The notes beneath the pieces were generated by a model, which saw only the letters and a list, made by a program, of their open reading frames with translations, did no database searches and had not been told where the DNA came from. A DNA stretch of 64,000 nt, taken from assembly GCA_031426215.1 (NCBI GenBank), contig JANPKU010000118.1, forward strand, positions 1 through 64,000, read 5' to 3'. Within the stretch, counting starts at the first letter, position 1. Every line of letters begins with the position of its first letter. This document shows, piece by piece, positions 48,552 through 56,728 of the stretch. The DNA is from Sva-07 sp031426215 (lineage in GTDB: Bacteria; Actinomycetota; Acidimicrobiia; Acidimicrobiales; Ilumatobacteraceae). A program made the position numbers and the translations under genes.

Positions 48552-49175
48552 TCAGCGGGGGAGGGGGCGGGCGCCGGGTTGCGGGCTCTCGGTGCGGGTT
48601 CGCTTGAGCTCGAAGAAGCCGTCGACGTCCATCATCGACACGAGGGCATCCCACATGGCAACGCTCTTCTCGGTGGAGGGGATCCGGACGATGATCGGGC
48701 CGAAGTAGCCGGCCTTGACACCGTCGGAGTTCTCGAACGCGATGATGGGTGTGCCGACGTCCTTGCCGACGAGTGCAAAGCCTTCGTCCATCCCTGCGCG
48801 GATGACGGCGTCCCACGACTCGTCGTCGAATGCTGCAGCGTGTGACGTGTCGAGCCCGACCGTCGCGAGCGCGTCGGCCGGGTCGAATGGGGTCGCCTTG
48901 TCGTGGTGGATCCGGGAGCCGAACTCCCAGTACAGCTTGAAGACCCCATCGTTGCCGTCGGTGACGCGCACCGACTCCATCACTCGGAGGAGGCCGAGGG
49001 TGAACTTGGAGCCTTCGTAGAACGGCGAGTCGGGGTCGGGCTCGTTCTTGAAGAACAGGCTGATCGGCCGCCACGTGATGTCGATGTCGCGGTTCGGCTG
49101 CACCTCGTCGACGATCCACCGGGCGGTCGTCCAGCAGAATGGGCAGGCTGGGTCGACCCAGAAGTCGATGTTCAT
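48552..49175 (-). CDS. DsbA-family protein, mycothiol-dependent nitroreductase-like
   Basis: A 207-aa thioredoxin-fold protein with the redox site CPFC in WVDPACPFCWTTARW near the N-terminus and the helical insertion typical of DsbA/FrnE-like proteins. The opening sequence and length resemble mycobacterial Rv2466c, a mycothiol-dependent reductase with CPWC. No signal peptide is present, so it is cytoplasmic. The ATG at 49175 is used; upstream in-frame sequence lacks family features. It diverges from the ABC exporter genes. Confidence 0.85.
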   Translation of the reverse strand: MNIDFWVDPACPFCWTTARWIVDEVQPNRDIDITWRPISLFFKNEPDPDSPFYEGSKFTLGLLRVMESVRVTDGNDGVFKLYWEFGSRIHHDKATPFDPADALATVGLDTSHAAAFDDESWDAVIRAGMDEGFALVGKDVGTPIIAFENSDGVKAGYFGPIIVRIPSTEKSVAMWDALVSMMDVDGFFELKRTRTESPQPGARPLPR

Positions 49176-49320
49176 GTCGTCACGTCGCTTTCGCAGTGGT
49201 CCGGTGGGAGGGAGTCGTGCCGGACAACCTGGTTGCGTCCGCAATCATTCCCGAGCGCGGGTGGGCGGGATCGGCGAAACCTGTCGCGCAAGACGAATGC
49301 TCGCCCGCGAGACTGACGCA

Positions 49321-51126
49321 ATGGCGACGCAGACCGGAGCGACCGGTGGACGTTGGCGTGCCCTCGGTGCGCTGCTGCGGCCCGACCGATGGCGTTGGGC
49401 CGGCCTCGGCGCGCTCGTCGCGCTGGCCTCGGTGCTCACGATCACCGGCCCGCTCGTCGTCCGGCGGATCGTCGACACCGCCACCCAGGGCACCACGGGC
49501 GCCGAAATCGCACGGCTCGCATCGATCTTCCTCGCCATCGCCGTGATCAGCCAGTTCTTCGCCGTCGTCGTGTCGTGGCTCGCGACGGTGCTGGCGTGGC
49601 GGACCACCAACGAACTGCGTGTCACGATGACCCGCCACGTGCTCGGACTCGACCACGAGTTCCACCGCACCCACACGCCCGGCGAACTGATCCAACGGGT
49701 CGATGGCGACATCACCTCGGTGTCGGAGTTCCTCGGCCAGGTCGTCACCAAGGCGGCGGGCGCCGCACTCCTCGTGTTCGGCATGGTCGTCGTGCTGTCC
49801 GTGCTCGACTGGCGCCTCGGACTTGGCATGGCGGTGTACGTGGCGATGGCACTCGTCGTCGTGCTGCGCGGACGCCACAGGGCGGTGTCGGAATCAGCCG
49901 ACGAGATGGGCGCGCTCGGGCGGCTCTACGGCGGTATCGAGGAGCGTCTGACCGCCGGCGAGGACCTGCGCGCCAACGGTGCTGCAGAGCACGTCGCGTG
50001 GCGGTTCGTCGAGGACAGTGAAGGCGCGCTCGTCAGCGCAGTGAAGCGTGAGCGGGCATTCCTCGTGATGTGGTGGTTCGTGCAAGGCGCCGTCGCCGCC
50101 GGATGGGTGTTGGCGCTCGTGTTGGGCGCCGTACTTGTCGGCGCCGGCACCATCTCGCTCGGCACGGCGTTCTTGCTCTTCCAGTACGTGCTGCTGATCG
50201 CCCGCCCCCTCGAAGAGGTGGTCCACGAACTCGAGACCGTTCAGAAGGCGAACGGTGCCATGGTGCGCGTCGCTGAGCTCCTGGCGATCCGTCCGATGAT
50301 CGTGGACACGGGCATGCGACATCCGCCGTCGGGTGCGCTGACCATCGAGGCGACCGGTGTGGAGTTCGACTACGGCGATGACCGTCCGGTCCTCCGCGAC
50401 GTCGACATCCGGATCGAGGCGGGTCGCTCGGTTGGAATCGTCGGGCGCACCGGAAGCGGCAAGACCACGTTCTCGCGGCTCGTCCTTCGACTCGTCGAAC
50501 CCACCGGCGGCCTCGTCTCCCTCGGCGGGGTCCCGATCAGTGACATTCCCCTCGACGAACTCCGCCGCCGTGTCGCGCTCGTCCCGCAGGAGGTCGAGCT
50601 GTTCGCCGGATCGCTGCGCGACAACGCCACGCTCTTCGACGACGAACCGACTGACGCTGCCGTGATCGACGCGCTACAACGCGTCGGTCTCGGCGACCTC
50701 GCCGAAGGGGGAATCGATCGCGCGCTCGGTGCGGGCGGCGCTGGACTGTCGGCGGGCGAGGCGCAGCTCCTCGCTCTCGCACGTGTGTGGTTGCGCGATC
50801 CCGATGTACTGGTGCTCGACGAGGCGACCGCCCGTGTCGACCCCGAGACCGAGCGGCGCCTGGAGTCCGCCATCGTCGAGCTCATGCGCAACCGCACCAC
50901 GCTGATCATCGCCCATCGGCTGACCACGCTCCACTCGGTGGACGAGATCGTCGTGTTCGATCACGGTCGAATCATCGAGCACGGCAACCGTGCCGATCTC
51001 GTCGGTGACGACGACAGCCGCTTCGCTCGTCTCCTCACGATGTCGCTCGACGGCGACCAGGTGGACGATGAAGAAGCCGCACCCAACGAGGCCTCGGTCC
51101 CGGAGCGGTCAGAGGTGTCGACATGA
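49321..51126 (+). CDS. ABC exporter half-transporter, subunit 1 (TMD-NBD)
   Basis: A 601-aa type IV ABC exporter half. Six TM helices lie at about 20-320, with LDHEFHRTHTPGELIQRVDG as the first coupling region. The nucleotide-binding domain (about 340-575) has Walker A GRTGSGKTT and Walker B VLVLDEATARVD with the catalytic Glu intact. The signature is altered to LSAGEAQLL in place of LSGGQ. GAGACT ends 6 nt before the ATG (leaderless); the long upstream extension is shadow sequence. It overlaps subunit 2 by 4 nt. The Walker B/signature asymmetry matches a heterodimeric exporter. Confidence 0.93.
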   Translation: MATQTGATGGRWRALGALLRPDRWRWAGLGALVALASVLTITGPLVVRRIVDTATQGTTGAEIARLASIFLAIAVISQFFAVVVSWLATVLAWRTTNELRVTMTRHVLGLDHEFHRTHTPGELIQRVDGDITSVSEFLGQVVTKAAGAALLVFGMVVVLSVLDWRLGLGMAVYVAMALVVVLRGRHRAVSESADEMGALGRLYGGIEERLTAGEDLRANGAAEHVAWRFVEDSEGALVSAVKRERAFLVMWWFVQGAVAAGWVLALVLGAVLVGAGTISLGTAFLLFQYVLLIARPLEEVVHELETVQKANGAMVRVAELLAIRPMIVDTGMRHPPSGALTIEATGVEFDYGDDRPVLRDVDIRIEAGRSVGIVGRTGSGKTTFSRLVLRLVEPTGGLVSLGGVPISDIPLDELRRRVALVPQEVELFAGSLRDNATLFDDEPTDAAVIDALQRVGLGDLAEGGIDRALGAGGAGLSAGEAQLLALARVWLRDPDVLVLDEATARVDPETERRLESAIVELMRNRTTLIIAHRLTTLHSVDEIVVFDHGRIIEHGNRADLVGDDDSRFARLLTMSLDGDQVDDEEAAPNEASVPERSEVST

Positions 51127-52886
51127 CCGCCGTGATCCACCCGGCGTCCACGCCCGCCGACGGCGACATCGAGTTGCCGAGCGATCAGGCGCTCGCACCG
51201 GTCGCTGGTGTGTGGGGTCTGGCGTGGCGCGTCGCGCAGCACCGTCCGAAGGAGTTCTGGCTCGGATGGTTCTTGTTCGTCGTGTTCTTCACGATGCCGG
51301 CGATCACGGGGTATCTGCTCGCACGGGGCTACGGCTCACTCGAGCGGGGCGATTCGACCGAGACGATCTGGTGGTCGGTGGCGATCGCTGTCAGCGAGAC
51401 GATCCGGATGGTCTCCATCCATCACGGCGCGTTGATCTGGACCCGCGTCTGGATCCACATGCAGACGCTGCTGCGCGCCAACCTGCTCAGCGCCCAGATG
51501 GCGAGCGGCGGCATCCATGCTGGCCAACCCGTCGGCTCCGCTGGTTCGGCGGTGACCCACTTCCGTGACGACACCGAGGACGTCGCCAATCTCGTCGACG
51601 GCATCGTCGACATCTCCGGCGGGCTGGTGTTCACGGTGATCGCCGGCTTCGTGCTCGGTGCCGCCGACGCGAGCGCCGCAGTGGTGCTGGTCTTCCCGCT
51701 GCTGTCGGTTGCGCTCGTCACGCGGGTGCTCGACACCCGCATCAAGGAATTCCGGACCGCCGATCGGGCGGCGACCGAACGCGTCACCGGCCTGCTCGGC
51801 GACATCATGGCCGCGGCCACGACCGTGAAGGTCAACGACGCTGCCGAGCCGATGCTCGCTCGTCTTCGCGTGCTCGTCGATCGTCGCCGTCACACGGCGG
51901 TACGCGACCGCGTGCTCGACGAGGGCGTCATGGCGTTCAGCCAGGGAGCCGCCGATGTCGGCCTCGGGATGGTGCTGCTCGTGAGTGCTGGTGCGATCGC
52001 GTCGGGGGCGTTCGACCTCGCCACGCTCGCACTGTTCACGGCGTACCTCGGTTGGCTGAGCTTCCTGCCGCGCATGGTGGGGCGGGTGCTTGCCCGTCGC
52101 AAGCAGGCCGGCGTCGCGTTCGCCCGAATGAGTGCGCTCGTTGCCGACGTCGATGCTCGCAACACGGTGCGATCGCGTTCATTGCCGATCGACCCTCGTG
52201 ACCACGGTGTTCGGCCCGAGGTCGTGCGGCCCGAACGGGTGCCGCTGGTACTTCTCGAGGTCGATGGGCTCAGGGTGTCATACGGCGATCGCCGGGTGCT
52301 GCACGACGTGTCGTTCTCGGTGCGCCGCGGGCAGTTCGTGGTGATCACGGGACCGGTCGGTGCCGGCAAGAGCACGCTGCTGCGGGCGCTGCTCGGGTTG
52401 GCCTGGCAGGCCGACGTCGACGGATCGGTGCGCTGGAACGGCGTCGAGATCGACGACCGCTCGGCTTTTCTGGTGCCGCCGAATGCTGCGTTCCTGTCGC
52501 AGGTGCCGCAGCTGATCTCCGACAGCGTCGCCGACAACGTCAGCCTCGGGCCTGCTCATCCCGACGCGCTCGAGCGGGCGTTCCGACTGGCAGCAATAGC
52601 CGACGACATCGCCGAGATGCCCGACGGCGCCGACACCCTGATCGGTCCCCGCGGTCTTCGACTCTCGGGTGGGCAGCGCCAGCGGCTGGCCACGGCGCGA
52701 GCGCTCGTACACGAACCCGAACTCGTCGTGCTCGACGACCTGTCGAGCGCGCTCGACGTCGAAACCGAGGTGCAGTTGTGGGCGAATCTCGCCGATGCCG
52801 GCATGACGGTGATCGCCGTCTCGCACCGCGCCGTGGCGTTCGACCGCGCCGATCAGGTGCTCCGACTCGACGCCGGCCGCCTCTGA
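51123..52886 (+). CDS. ABC exporter half-transporter, subunit 2 (TMD-NBD, degenerate Walker B)
   Basis: A 587-aa partner of the preceding exporter half. Six TM helices lie at about 35-330, then an NBD with Walker A GPVGAGKST, canonical signature LRLSGGQRQRLATARAL and H-loop VSHRAV. In Walker B, VVLDDLSSALD, Asp replaces the catalytic Glu. So this subunit has the good signature and the poor Walker B, and subunit 1 the reverse: one competent and one degenerate ATP site, as in TM287/288-type exporters. Substrates may be drugs or lipids. Translationally coupled to subunit 1. Confidence 0.93.
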   Translation: MTAVIHPASTPADGDIELPSDQALAPVAGVWGLAWRVAQHRPKEFWLGWFLFVVFFTMPAITGYLLARGYGSLERGDSTETIWWSVAIAVSETIRMVSIHHGALIWTRVWIHMQTLLRANLLSAQMASGGIHAGQPVGSAGSAVTHFRDDTEDVANLVDGIVDISGGLVFTVIAGFVLGAADASAAVVLVFPLLSVALVTRVLDTRIKEFRTADRAATERVTGLLGDIMAAATTVKVNDAAEPMLARLRVLVDRRRHTAVRDRVLDEGVMAFSQGAADVGLGMVLLVSAGAIASGAFDLATLALFTAYLGWLSFLPRMVGRVLARRKQAGVAFARMSALVADVDARNTVRSRSLPIDPRDHGVRPEVVRPERVPLVLLEVDGLRVSYGDRRVLHDVSFSVRRGQFVVITGPVGAGKSTLLRALLGLAWQADVDGSVRWNGVEIDDRSAFLVPPNAAFLSQVPQLISDSVADNVSLGPAHPDALERAFRLAAIADDIAEMPDGADTLIGPRGLRLSGGQRQRLATARALVHEPELVVLDDLSSALDVETEVQLWANLADAGMTVIAVSHRAVAFDRADQVLRLDAGRL

Positions 52887-52915
52887 GCGCGGCGCGGCGT
52901 CGGCCATCACCCACG

Positions 52916-53485
52916 TCACGTCACCCGCTGACGTCGGCGATGGTCGGCGGTGTGGGTGCGACTCGCGCAGCGAGGATCGGAACAGAACTTGCGTGAGCCG
53001 TTTCGCGTGACGTCGTAGAAGAGGTGTCCGCAGTCGGTTGCGGCACAGGATCCGAATCGGGTGGTGCCGTGGTCGCACACCTCGTTCGAGAGTGCCATCA
53101 GGAAGTCGGCGATGGCCTGATCGTCGAACGTCGCCGACATCGGAGTCCAGTGGATGTGGAGGTCGGCACCGTCGTGAGCGGTCAGCGACGGTGTGATGTG
53201 GATGCCGGACAGCTGGGCGTTGATCCAGTCGACGGTCGGTTCCGCATCCGCAATGGGGAGGGCCAGCAACGTGCCGACCATCGAACCCACTCGTTCCTCG
53301 ACCCTGTCGATGGCAGCCTTCGACGCTGCGATGGCTCGGCTGAAGCCGTGCTCGTGGAGCAACGTTCGGACGTCGACATCGTCGGGGCCGGCCTCTGCGG
53401 CGGCGTCGCCCAGCGCGTTGACGAGATCGACGAGCGCTTCGATGGTGAGGCGAACCTCGGTGTCGCGACCCGATGTGACGTACAC
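52916..53485 (-). CDS. CGNR-type zinc-finger regulator
   Basis: A 189-aa protein. The N-terminal part (ABATE-like, about 1-130) is helical. The C-terminal part is a CGNR-like zinc finger: CAATDCGHLFYDVTRNGSRK, then FCSDPRCASR, giving C-x4-C and C-x4-C; the eponymous CGNR is changed to CASR. The TRNGSRKFC stretch is the conserved probable DNA-binding loop. The GTG at 53485 is chosen because TACGCT (53492-53497, minus strand) lies 6 nt upstream. Divergent from the SWEET-like gene; an inverted repeat lies between them (53512-53543). Confidence 0.82.
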   Translation of the reverse strand: MYVTSGRDTEVRLTIEALVDLVNALGDAAAEAGPDDVDVRTLLHEHGFSRAIAASKAAIDRVEERVGSMVGTLLALPIADAEPTVDWINAQLSGIHITPSLTAHDGADLHIHWTPMSATFDDQAIADFLMALSNEVCDHGTTRFGSCAATDCGHLFYDVTRNGSRKFCSDPRCASRTHTADHRRRQRVT

Positions 53486-53511
53486 GATGGGAGCGTAACC
53501 CAGTTCCAGTC

Positions 53512-53543
53512 TGTAAGGTACTAAAGTCCAATAGCAACTTACA
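53512..53543. promoter_or_regulatory. Inverted repeat between CGNR regulator and SWEET-like gene
   Basis: TGTAAG (53512-53517) and CTTACA (53538-53543) are perfect arms with a 20-nt spacer, in an AT-rich gap between divergent genes. A possible operator for the CGNR-type protein. Confidence 0.35.
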
Positions 53544-53548
53544 TCGAA

Positions 53549-54202
53549 ATGTCGAATGCCACCATGAACCTCTTCCTCAACCTGCTCGTCATCGTCGCCA
53601 CCGTCCTCGGATCCTGGATGGCGTTCCCACAGGCGCGCCGCATCGCTCGAACGCGTCGGGTCGACGGCGTGTCTGCCGCATGGGTCGGCGTGAGCCTGGC
53701 GATCAACGCGTGGTGGCTGACCTACGGTCTGGTCGTCGGCGTGTGGGCGCTCGTCCCAGTCTCGATCGCGTCGTTGGTGCTGTACAGCGTCATGGCATGG
53801 TTCTTCGTGCGCTCCGTCGGTCGTGCGGCGTTGCCGGGATTTGCGCTCGGCGTGTTCGGCCTCGGGATGGTGCCACTGCCGTTCCTGGTGATCGGTGGTT
53901 GGGAACTCGCCGGTGTGGCGGTCGGACTGTCGTATGGCATCCAGTTGCTGCCGGCCGTCGTCGCTTCGCTGCGCACCCGGGTGCTGTCCGGTGTGTCGTC
54001 GACGACCTGGATCATCGCGTTCGTCGAGGCGGCACTCTGGCTCGTCTACGGCCTCGGGGTCGACGATGTCGCACTGACGCTCGCCGGAGTGGTGGGGATG
54101 GCGATGGCGTCGGTGATCCTCACCCGATTGGCAATCACCGGCCACCGCCCGTTCCTGGTGCTGGAGCGACGTGGGCGGATCGAACTGACCTCAGTGGGTT
54201 GA
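53549..54202 (+). CDS. PQ-loop/SWEET-like membrane protein with duplicated SemiSWEET unit
   Basis: A 217-aa protein with about seven TM helices. Two internal repeats can be aligned: repeat 1 (about 15-88: GSWMAFPQARRIARTRRVDG, then WWLTYGLVVGVW) and repeat 2 (about 128-200: LSYGIQLLPAVVASLRTRVL, then LWLVYGLGVDDV). Both carry the S-G-V-S segment before the second helix. The PQ dipeptide is intact in repeat 1 (FPQ) and reduced to Pro in repeat 2. This is the 3+1+3 plan of eukaryotic SWEET transporters, whereas most bacterial members are three-helix SemiSWEETs. Transport of a sugar is a family guess. An ATG at 53564 is an alternative start. Confidence 0.75.
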   Translation: MSNATMNLFLNLLVIVATVLGSWMAFPQARRIARTRRVDGVSAAWVGVSLAINAWWLTYGLVVGVWALVPVSIASLVLYSVMAWFFVRSVGRAALPGFALGVFGLGMVPLPFLVIGGWELAGVAVGLSYGIQLLPAVVASLRTRVLSGVSSTTWIIAFVEAALWLVYGLGVDDVALTLAGVVGMAMASVILTRLAITGHRPFLVLERRGRIELTSVG

Positions 54203-54289
54203 CGGATCGACGGAGTTCCAGGCGTGGCTGGGTGGTGGACAATCACGCAACCGTCACTAGCCTCAGCGAGGTAAACGTGAGTCAACGGT

Positions 54290-54312
54290 GGCTCCGATTT
54301 CAACAAGGAGCC
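54290..54312 (+). promoter_or_regulatory. Hairpin masking the cspA ribosome binding site
   Basis: GGCTCC (54290-54295) pairs perfectly with GGAGCC (54307-54312) across an 11-nt loop. The 3' arm contains the AAGGAG Shine-Dalgarno sequence 4-9 nt before the ATG at 54316. Opening or refolding of this stem would control cold-shock protein synthesis. Confidence 0.5.
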
Positions 54313-54315
54313 GAA

Positions 54316-54516
54316 ATGGCCACAGGTACAGTGAAGTTCTTCAACGACGAGAAGGGCTTCGGGTTCATCTCTCGCGACGACGGCGACGACGTCTTCGTGC
54401 ACTATTCGAACATCGTCGGCACCGGCCGTCGTTCGCTGAACGACGGCGACACCGTCGAGTTCGAGATCGCTGCGGGCCGTAAGGGCCCGGAAGCGGTCGA
54501 CGTCAAGATCGTCTGA
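54316..54516 (+). CDS. cspA: Cold-shock protein
   Basis: A 66-aa OB-fold RNA/DNA chaperone. RNP1 is KGFGFISRDD (about 13-22) and RNP2 is VFVHYSNI (about 26-33); the start TGTVKFFNDEKGFGF is invariant in the family. It should melt RNA secondary structure in the cold or during growth. It has a strong AAGGAG site that can be enclosed in a 6-bp hairpin, and a leader that may begin near 54270 after TAGCCT (54258-54263). The following gene starts 13 nt after the stop. Confidence 0.96.
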   Translation: MATGTVKFFNDEKGFGFISRDDGDDVFVHYSNIVGTGRRSLNDGDTVEFEIAAGRKGPEAVDVKIV

Positions 54517-54529
54517 GGAGGCGTTTCGA

Positions 54530-54823
54530 TTGGCTCGAAGTCCACAGTCCTACCAGAAACGTCAACGAGAGCTCCGCAAGAAGGAGCGCAAGGCCGAGAA
54601 GCTCGCCGTACGACACGGCAAGTCCTCGGATTCCGATGACGAGGCCGATGAAGGCCTCGACGAGGATGCGCTGCTCGAGGAATTCCGCCAGTTGAACGAG
54701 AAGTTCGCAGCCGGCGACGTCGACGAGGACGACTTCGAGTTCCGCAAGGCGGAAATCTTCAACAAGCTTGGCCTCGGGGAAGCCCCCGAACCGCGCGAGG
54801 AAGTTTCCGAAGCCTCCGATTGA
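54530..54823 (+). CDS. Small charged hypothetical protein downstream of cspA
   Basis: A 97-aa hydrophilic protein. The N-terminal third is strongly basic and helical (QKRQRELRKKERKAEKLAVR); the rest is acidic (SDDEADEGLDEDALLEEF) with a C-terminal FEFRKAEIFNKLGLGEAP helix. It has no catalytic signature. Similar proteins with a KxQRExxKKE opening occur beside cold-shock genes in several bacteria, and an RNA- or ribosome-associated role is conceivable. The TTG start is supported by GAGGAGG about 8 nt upstream. It ends before a GC-rich terminator. Confidence 0.75.
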   Translation: MARSPQSYQKRQRELRKKERKAEKLAVRHGKSSDSDDEADEGLDEDALLEEFRQLNEKFAAGDVDEDDFEFRKAEIFNKLGLGEAPEPREEVSEASD

Positions 54824-54849
54824 CCAGACGAATCCGAACGGATTCCCAT

Positions 54850-54887
54850 GATGGCCCCCGGCTCAGCCCGGGGGCCATCGTCGTTTT
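54850..54887 (+). terminator. Terminator after the cspA operon
   Basis: GATGGCCCCCGG (54850-54861) and CCGGGGGCCATC (54868-54879) form a perfect 12-bp stem with a 6-nt loop, followed by GTCGTTTT. Confidence 0.75.
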
Positions 54888-54890
54888 CGC

Positions 54891-54929
54891 CAGACGAAAC
54901 TGAGGGGTCGGACCCCTCAGTTTCATCTG
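54891..54929. repeat. REP-like palindrome, copy 3 (GGGTC-G-GACCC core)
   Basis: GAAACTGAGGGGTC (54896-54909) and GACCCCTCAGTTTC (54911-54924) are perfect 14-bp arms around one base; CAGA and TCTG extend the pairing after one mismatch. It overlaps the stop codon of the converging TrmH-family gene. Confidence 0.7.
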
Positions 54930-55732
54930 GGGCGGGCGAGGGCGGCGAAGGTGACGGCAGCGGCCTGGCCGACGTTGAGCGAGTCGATGTCGCTGCTGAT
55001 CGGTATTCGGACGTGACGGTCGGCGACGGCGAGAGCGCCACGACCCAACCCCGGGCCCTCGGCGCCGAGGAGCACGGCAACCCGATCGGGGACGTCGACA
55101 GCCCAGAGATCGTCGGCGGTTGCCGCTGGCGTCATCGCCCACACCTCGAAGCCGGAAGCGATCACGCTGCTCAGCACAGCTGGCCAGTCCTCGGGTGCGG
55201 CACGGCTGATCGGCAGCATCAGCACCTCACCCATGCTCACCCTCACCGTTCGTCGGCTGTACGGGTCGGTGCAGGTCGGATCGATCAACAACCCGTCGAT
55301 CCGGAACGCCCGAGCGGCCCGGGCGATTGCTCCGAGGTTCTCGTTGTCGTTCAAGCCTTCGAGCACGGCGATACGGGTCGCTCCATGGAGCAACTCGTCG
55401 AGACTCACCGATGGGCGCCGATCAGCGCACGCAATCACCCCGCGGTGAAGATCGAATCCGACCACGGCGGCGATCACGTCGCGCTCGGCAACGAACACCG
55501 GCACGCCCCGGCGCTCGAGTGTTTCGGCGTGAACGCTGAATCGCCCGACTCTCGACGGTGCCAGCAGCACCGAGCGGATCTCGTGTCCCGACTCGATCAG
55601 GCGGTCGATCGCCACGAAGCCCTCGACGATGAACAGTTCGTCGCCCTCGTATCGGCGGCGTAACGCCTGGTCGTTGAGCGACCGGTAGTGATCGAGCCGA
55701 GGGTCGGCCGCGTCCGCGACGACGATGGTCAC
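54923..55732 (-). CDS. TrmH/SpoU-family RNA 2'-O-methyltransferase
   Basis: A 269-aa S-adenosylmethionine-dependent enzyme with the trefoil-knot (SPOUT) fold. An N-terminal substrate-binding domain (about 20-100; YEGDELFIVEGFVAIDRLIE) precedes the catalytic domain. Motif 1 is NENLGAIARAARAF (about 129-142), motif 2 is LLGAEGPGLGR, and motif 3 is IPISSDIDSLNVGQAAAV with the conserved Ser-Leu-Asn-Val. The target (rRNA or tRNA ribose) is not evident. Its stop codon is inside REP-like palindrome copy 3. Confidence 0.92.
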   Translation of the reverse strand: MTIVVADAADPRLDHYRSLNDQALRRRYEGDELFIVEGFVAIDRLIESGHEIRSVLLAPSRVGRFSVHAETLERRGVPVFVAERDVIAAVVGFDLHRGVIACADRRPSVSLDELLHGATRIAVLEGLNDNENLGAIARAARAFRIDGLLIDPTCTDPYSRRTVRVSMGEVLMLPISRAAPEDWPAVLSSVIASGFEVWAMTPAATADDLWAVDVPDRVAVLLGAEGPGLGRGALAVADRHVRIPISSDIDSLNVGQAAAVTFAALARPR

Positions 55733-55739
55733 CAGTCGC

Positions 55740-56207
55740 TCAGCGCGCGAAGACCTGGCCGTCGTCGGCGAAGGCCTTGAATTCGAGGGCGTTGCCGGAC
55801 GGGTCGAGCAGGAACATCGTCGACTGTTCGCCGACCTCTCCGGCGAAGCGTGTGTGCGGTTCGATCACGAACGACGTTCCCGCCGACCGCAGTCGCGTTG
55901 CGAGGGCCGTCCACTGCGCCGGCGACAACAGCACGCCGAAGTGCGGCACCGGAACATCGTCACCGTCGACCGGGTTGGTCAGCGTCACCCCGGACGAGCG
56001 GGACCGGTCGAGGTGCGCCACGAACTGATGTCCGAACAGATCGAAGTCGACCCAGGCGTCACTGCTGCGGCCCTCGGCGCAACCGAGCAGATCGCCGTAG
56101 AACCTGCGAGCGGCGGCGAGGTCGCTCACGGGCATCGCCAGGTGGAACCGTGGTCGTTCATCGGTGTGCGCTGCCGGAACAACTGGGCTCTGACCTGCGT
56201 CGTCCAT
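55740..56207 (-). CDS. VOC-family protein
   Basis: A 155-aa glyoxalase/dioxygenase-superfamily protein. After a 15-residue leader the fold starts FHLAMPVSDLAAARRFYGDL and contains FGHQFVAHLD, PHFGVLLSPAQWTALATRL and the final MFLLDPSGNALEFKAF, with His and Glu at metal-ligand positions. Reaction unknown. The start overlaps the stop of the upstream thioesterase gene (TGATG), so the two are co-translated; the TrmH-family gene starts 8 nt after its stop. Confidence 0.85.
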   Translation of the reverse strand: MDDAGQSPVVPAAHTDERPRFHLAMPVSDLAAARRFYGDLLGCAEGRSSDAWVDFDLFGHQFVAHLDRSRSSGVTLTNPVDGDDVPVPHFGVLLSPAQWTALATRLRSAGTSFVIEPHTRFAGEVGEQSTMFLLDPSGNALEFKAFADDGQVFAR

Positions 56208-56650
56208 CACATCGGCAGGACGTAGGTGCCCTGCGCGGTCGCGGTCGGCTTGTCGAAGCGGTCGTCGCACCACACGCGCACGGTGCCGACCACGTTGCGT
56301 CGTCCAGCGACGTCGAGCGTCGCCTTGGCCCACAGCACCTTGCCCTGCGCTGGTCGGAGGAATCGGATCGACAATTCCGACGTGAGCGCCATCGGCTCGA
56401 TACGGCCCGTGGCGCCGAACACCAGATACCACAGTGCAGCGTCGGCGAGCCCGAACTGCGATGGACCCGACACGAAGGCTCCCGGTCGGAGTTCGGCATC
56501 GCAGATCTCGCGACGAGCGATGGCGAACTCTGCGCCGATCGAATCGCAGGTGTTGTTCGAGCCCGGGAAGAGCTGCTCGATCATCTCGTTGACGGCAGTC
56601 GCCGACGGCAACGTCGGGGTCGCGCGCGTCTGGGCTTCGGTGGAAGGCAT
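56207..56650 (-). CDS. PaaI-like hotdog-fold thioesterase
   Basis: A 147-aa single-hotdog protein. The central helix/strand region includes FGLADAALWYLVFGATGRIE, followed by ALTSELSIRFLRPAQGKVLWAKA, the typical PaaI strand pattern, and a final strand GTVRVWCDD. A catalytic Asp/Asn is probable in SQFGLADAALW. It likely hydrolyses an acyl- or aryl-CoA. It is the first gene of a short minus-strand operon with a VOC protein and TrmH-family gene, divergent from the flavoprotein reductase. Confidence 0.8.
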   Translation of the reverse strand: MPSTEAQTRATPTLPSATAVNEMIEQLFPGSNNTCDSIGAEFAIARREICDAELRPGAFVSGPSQFGLADAALWYLVFGATGRIEPMALTSELSIRFLRPAQGKVLWAKATLDVAGRRNVVGTVRVWCDDRFDKPTATAQGTYVLPM

Positions 56651-56728
56651 TCCGAGAAGCTACTGCCGATGCCGCTGTGGACCCGAGCAGCTTTTCGTCG
56701 GGGGCCGAACCGTGGCATCGTGGCGGTC

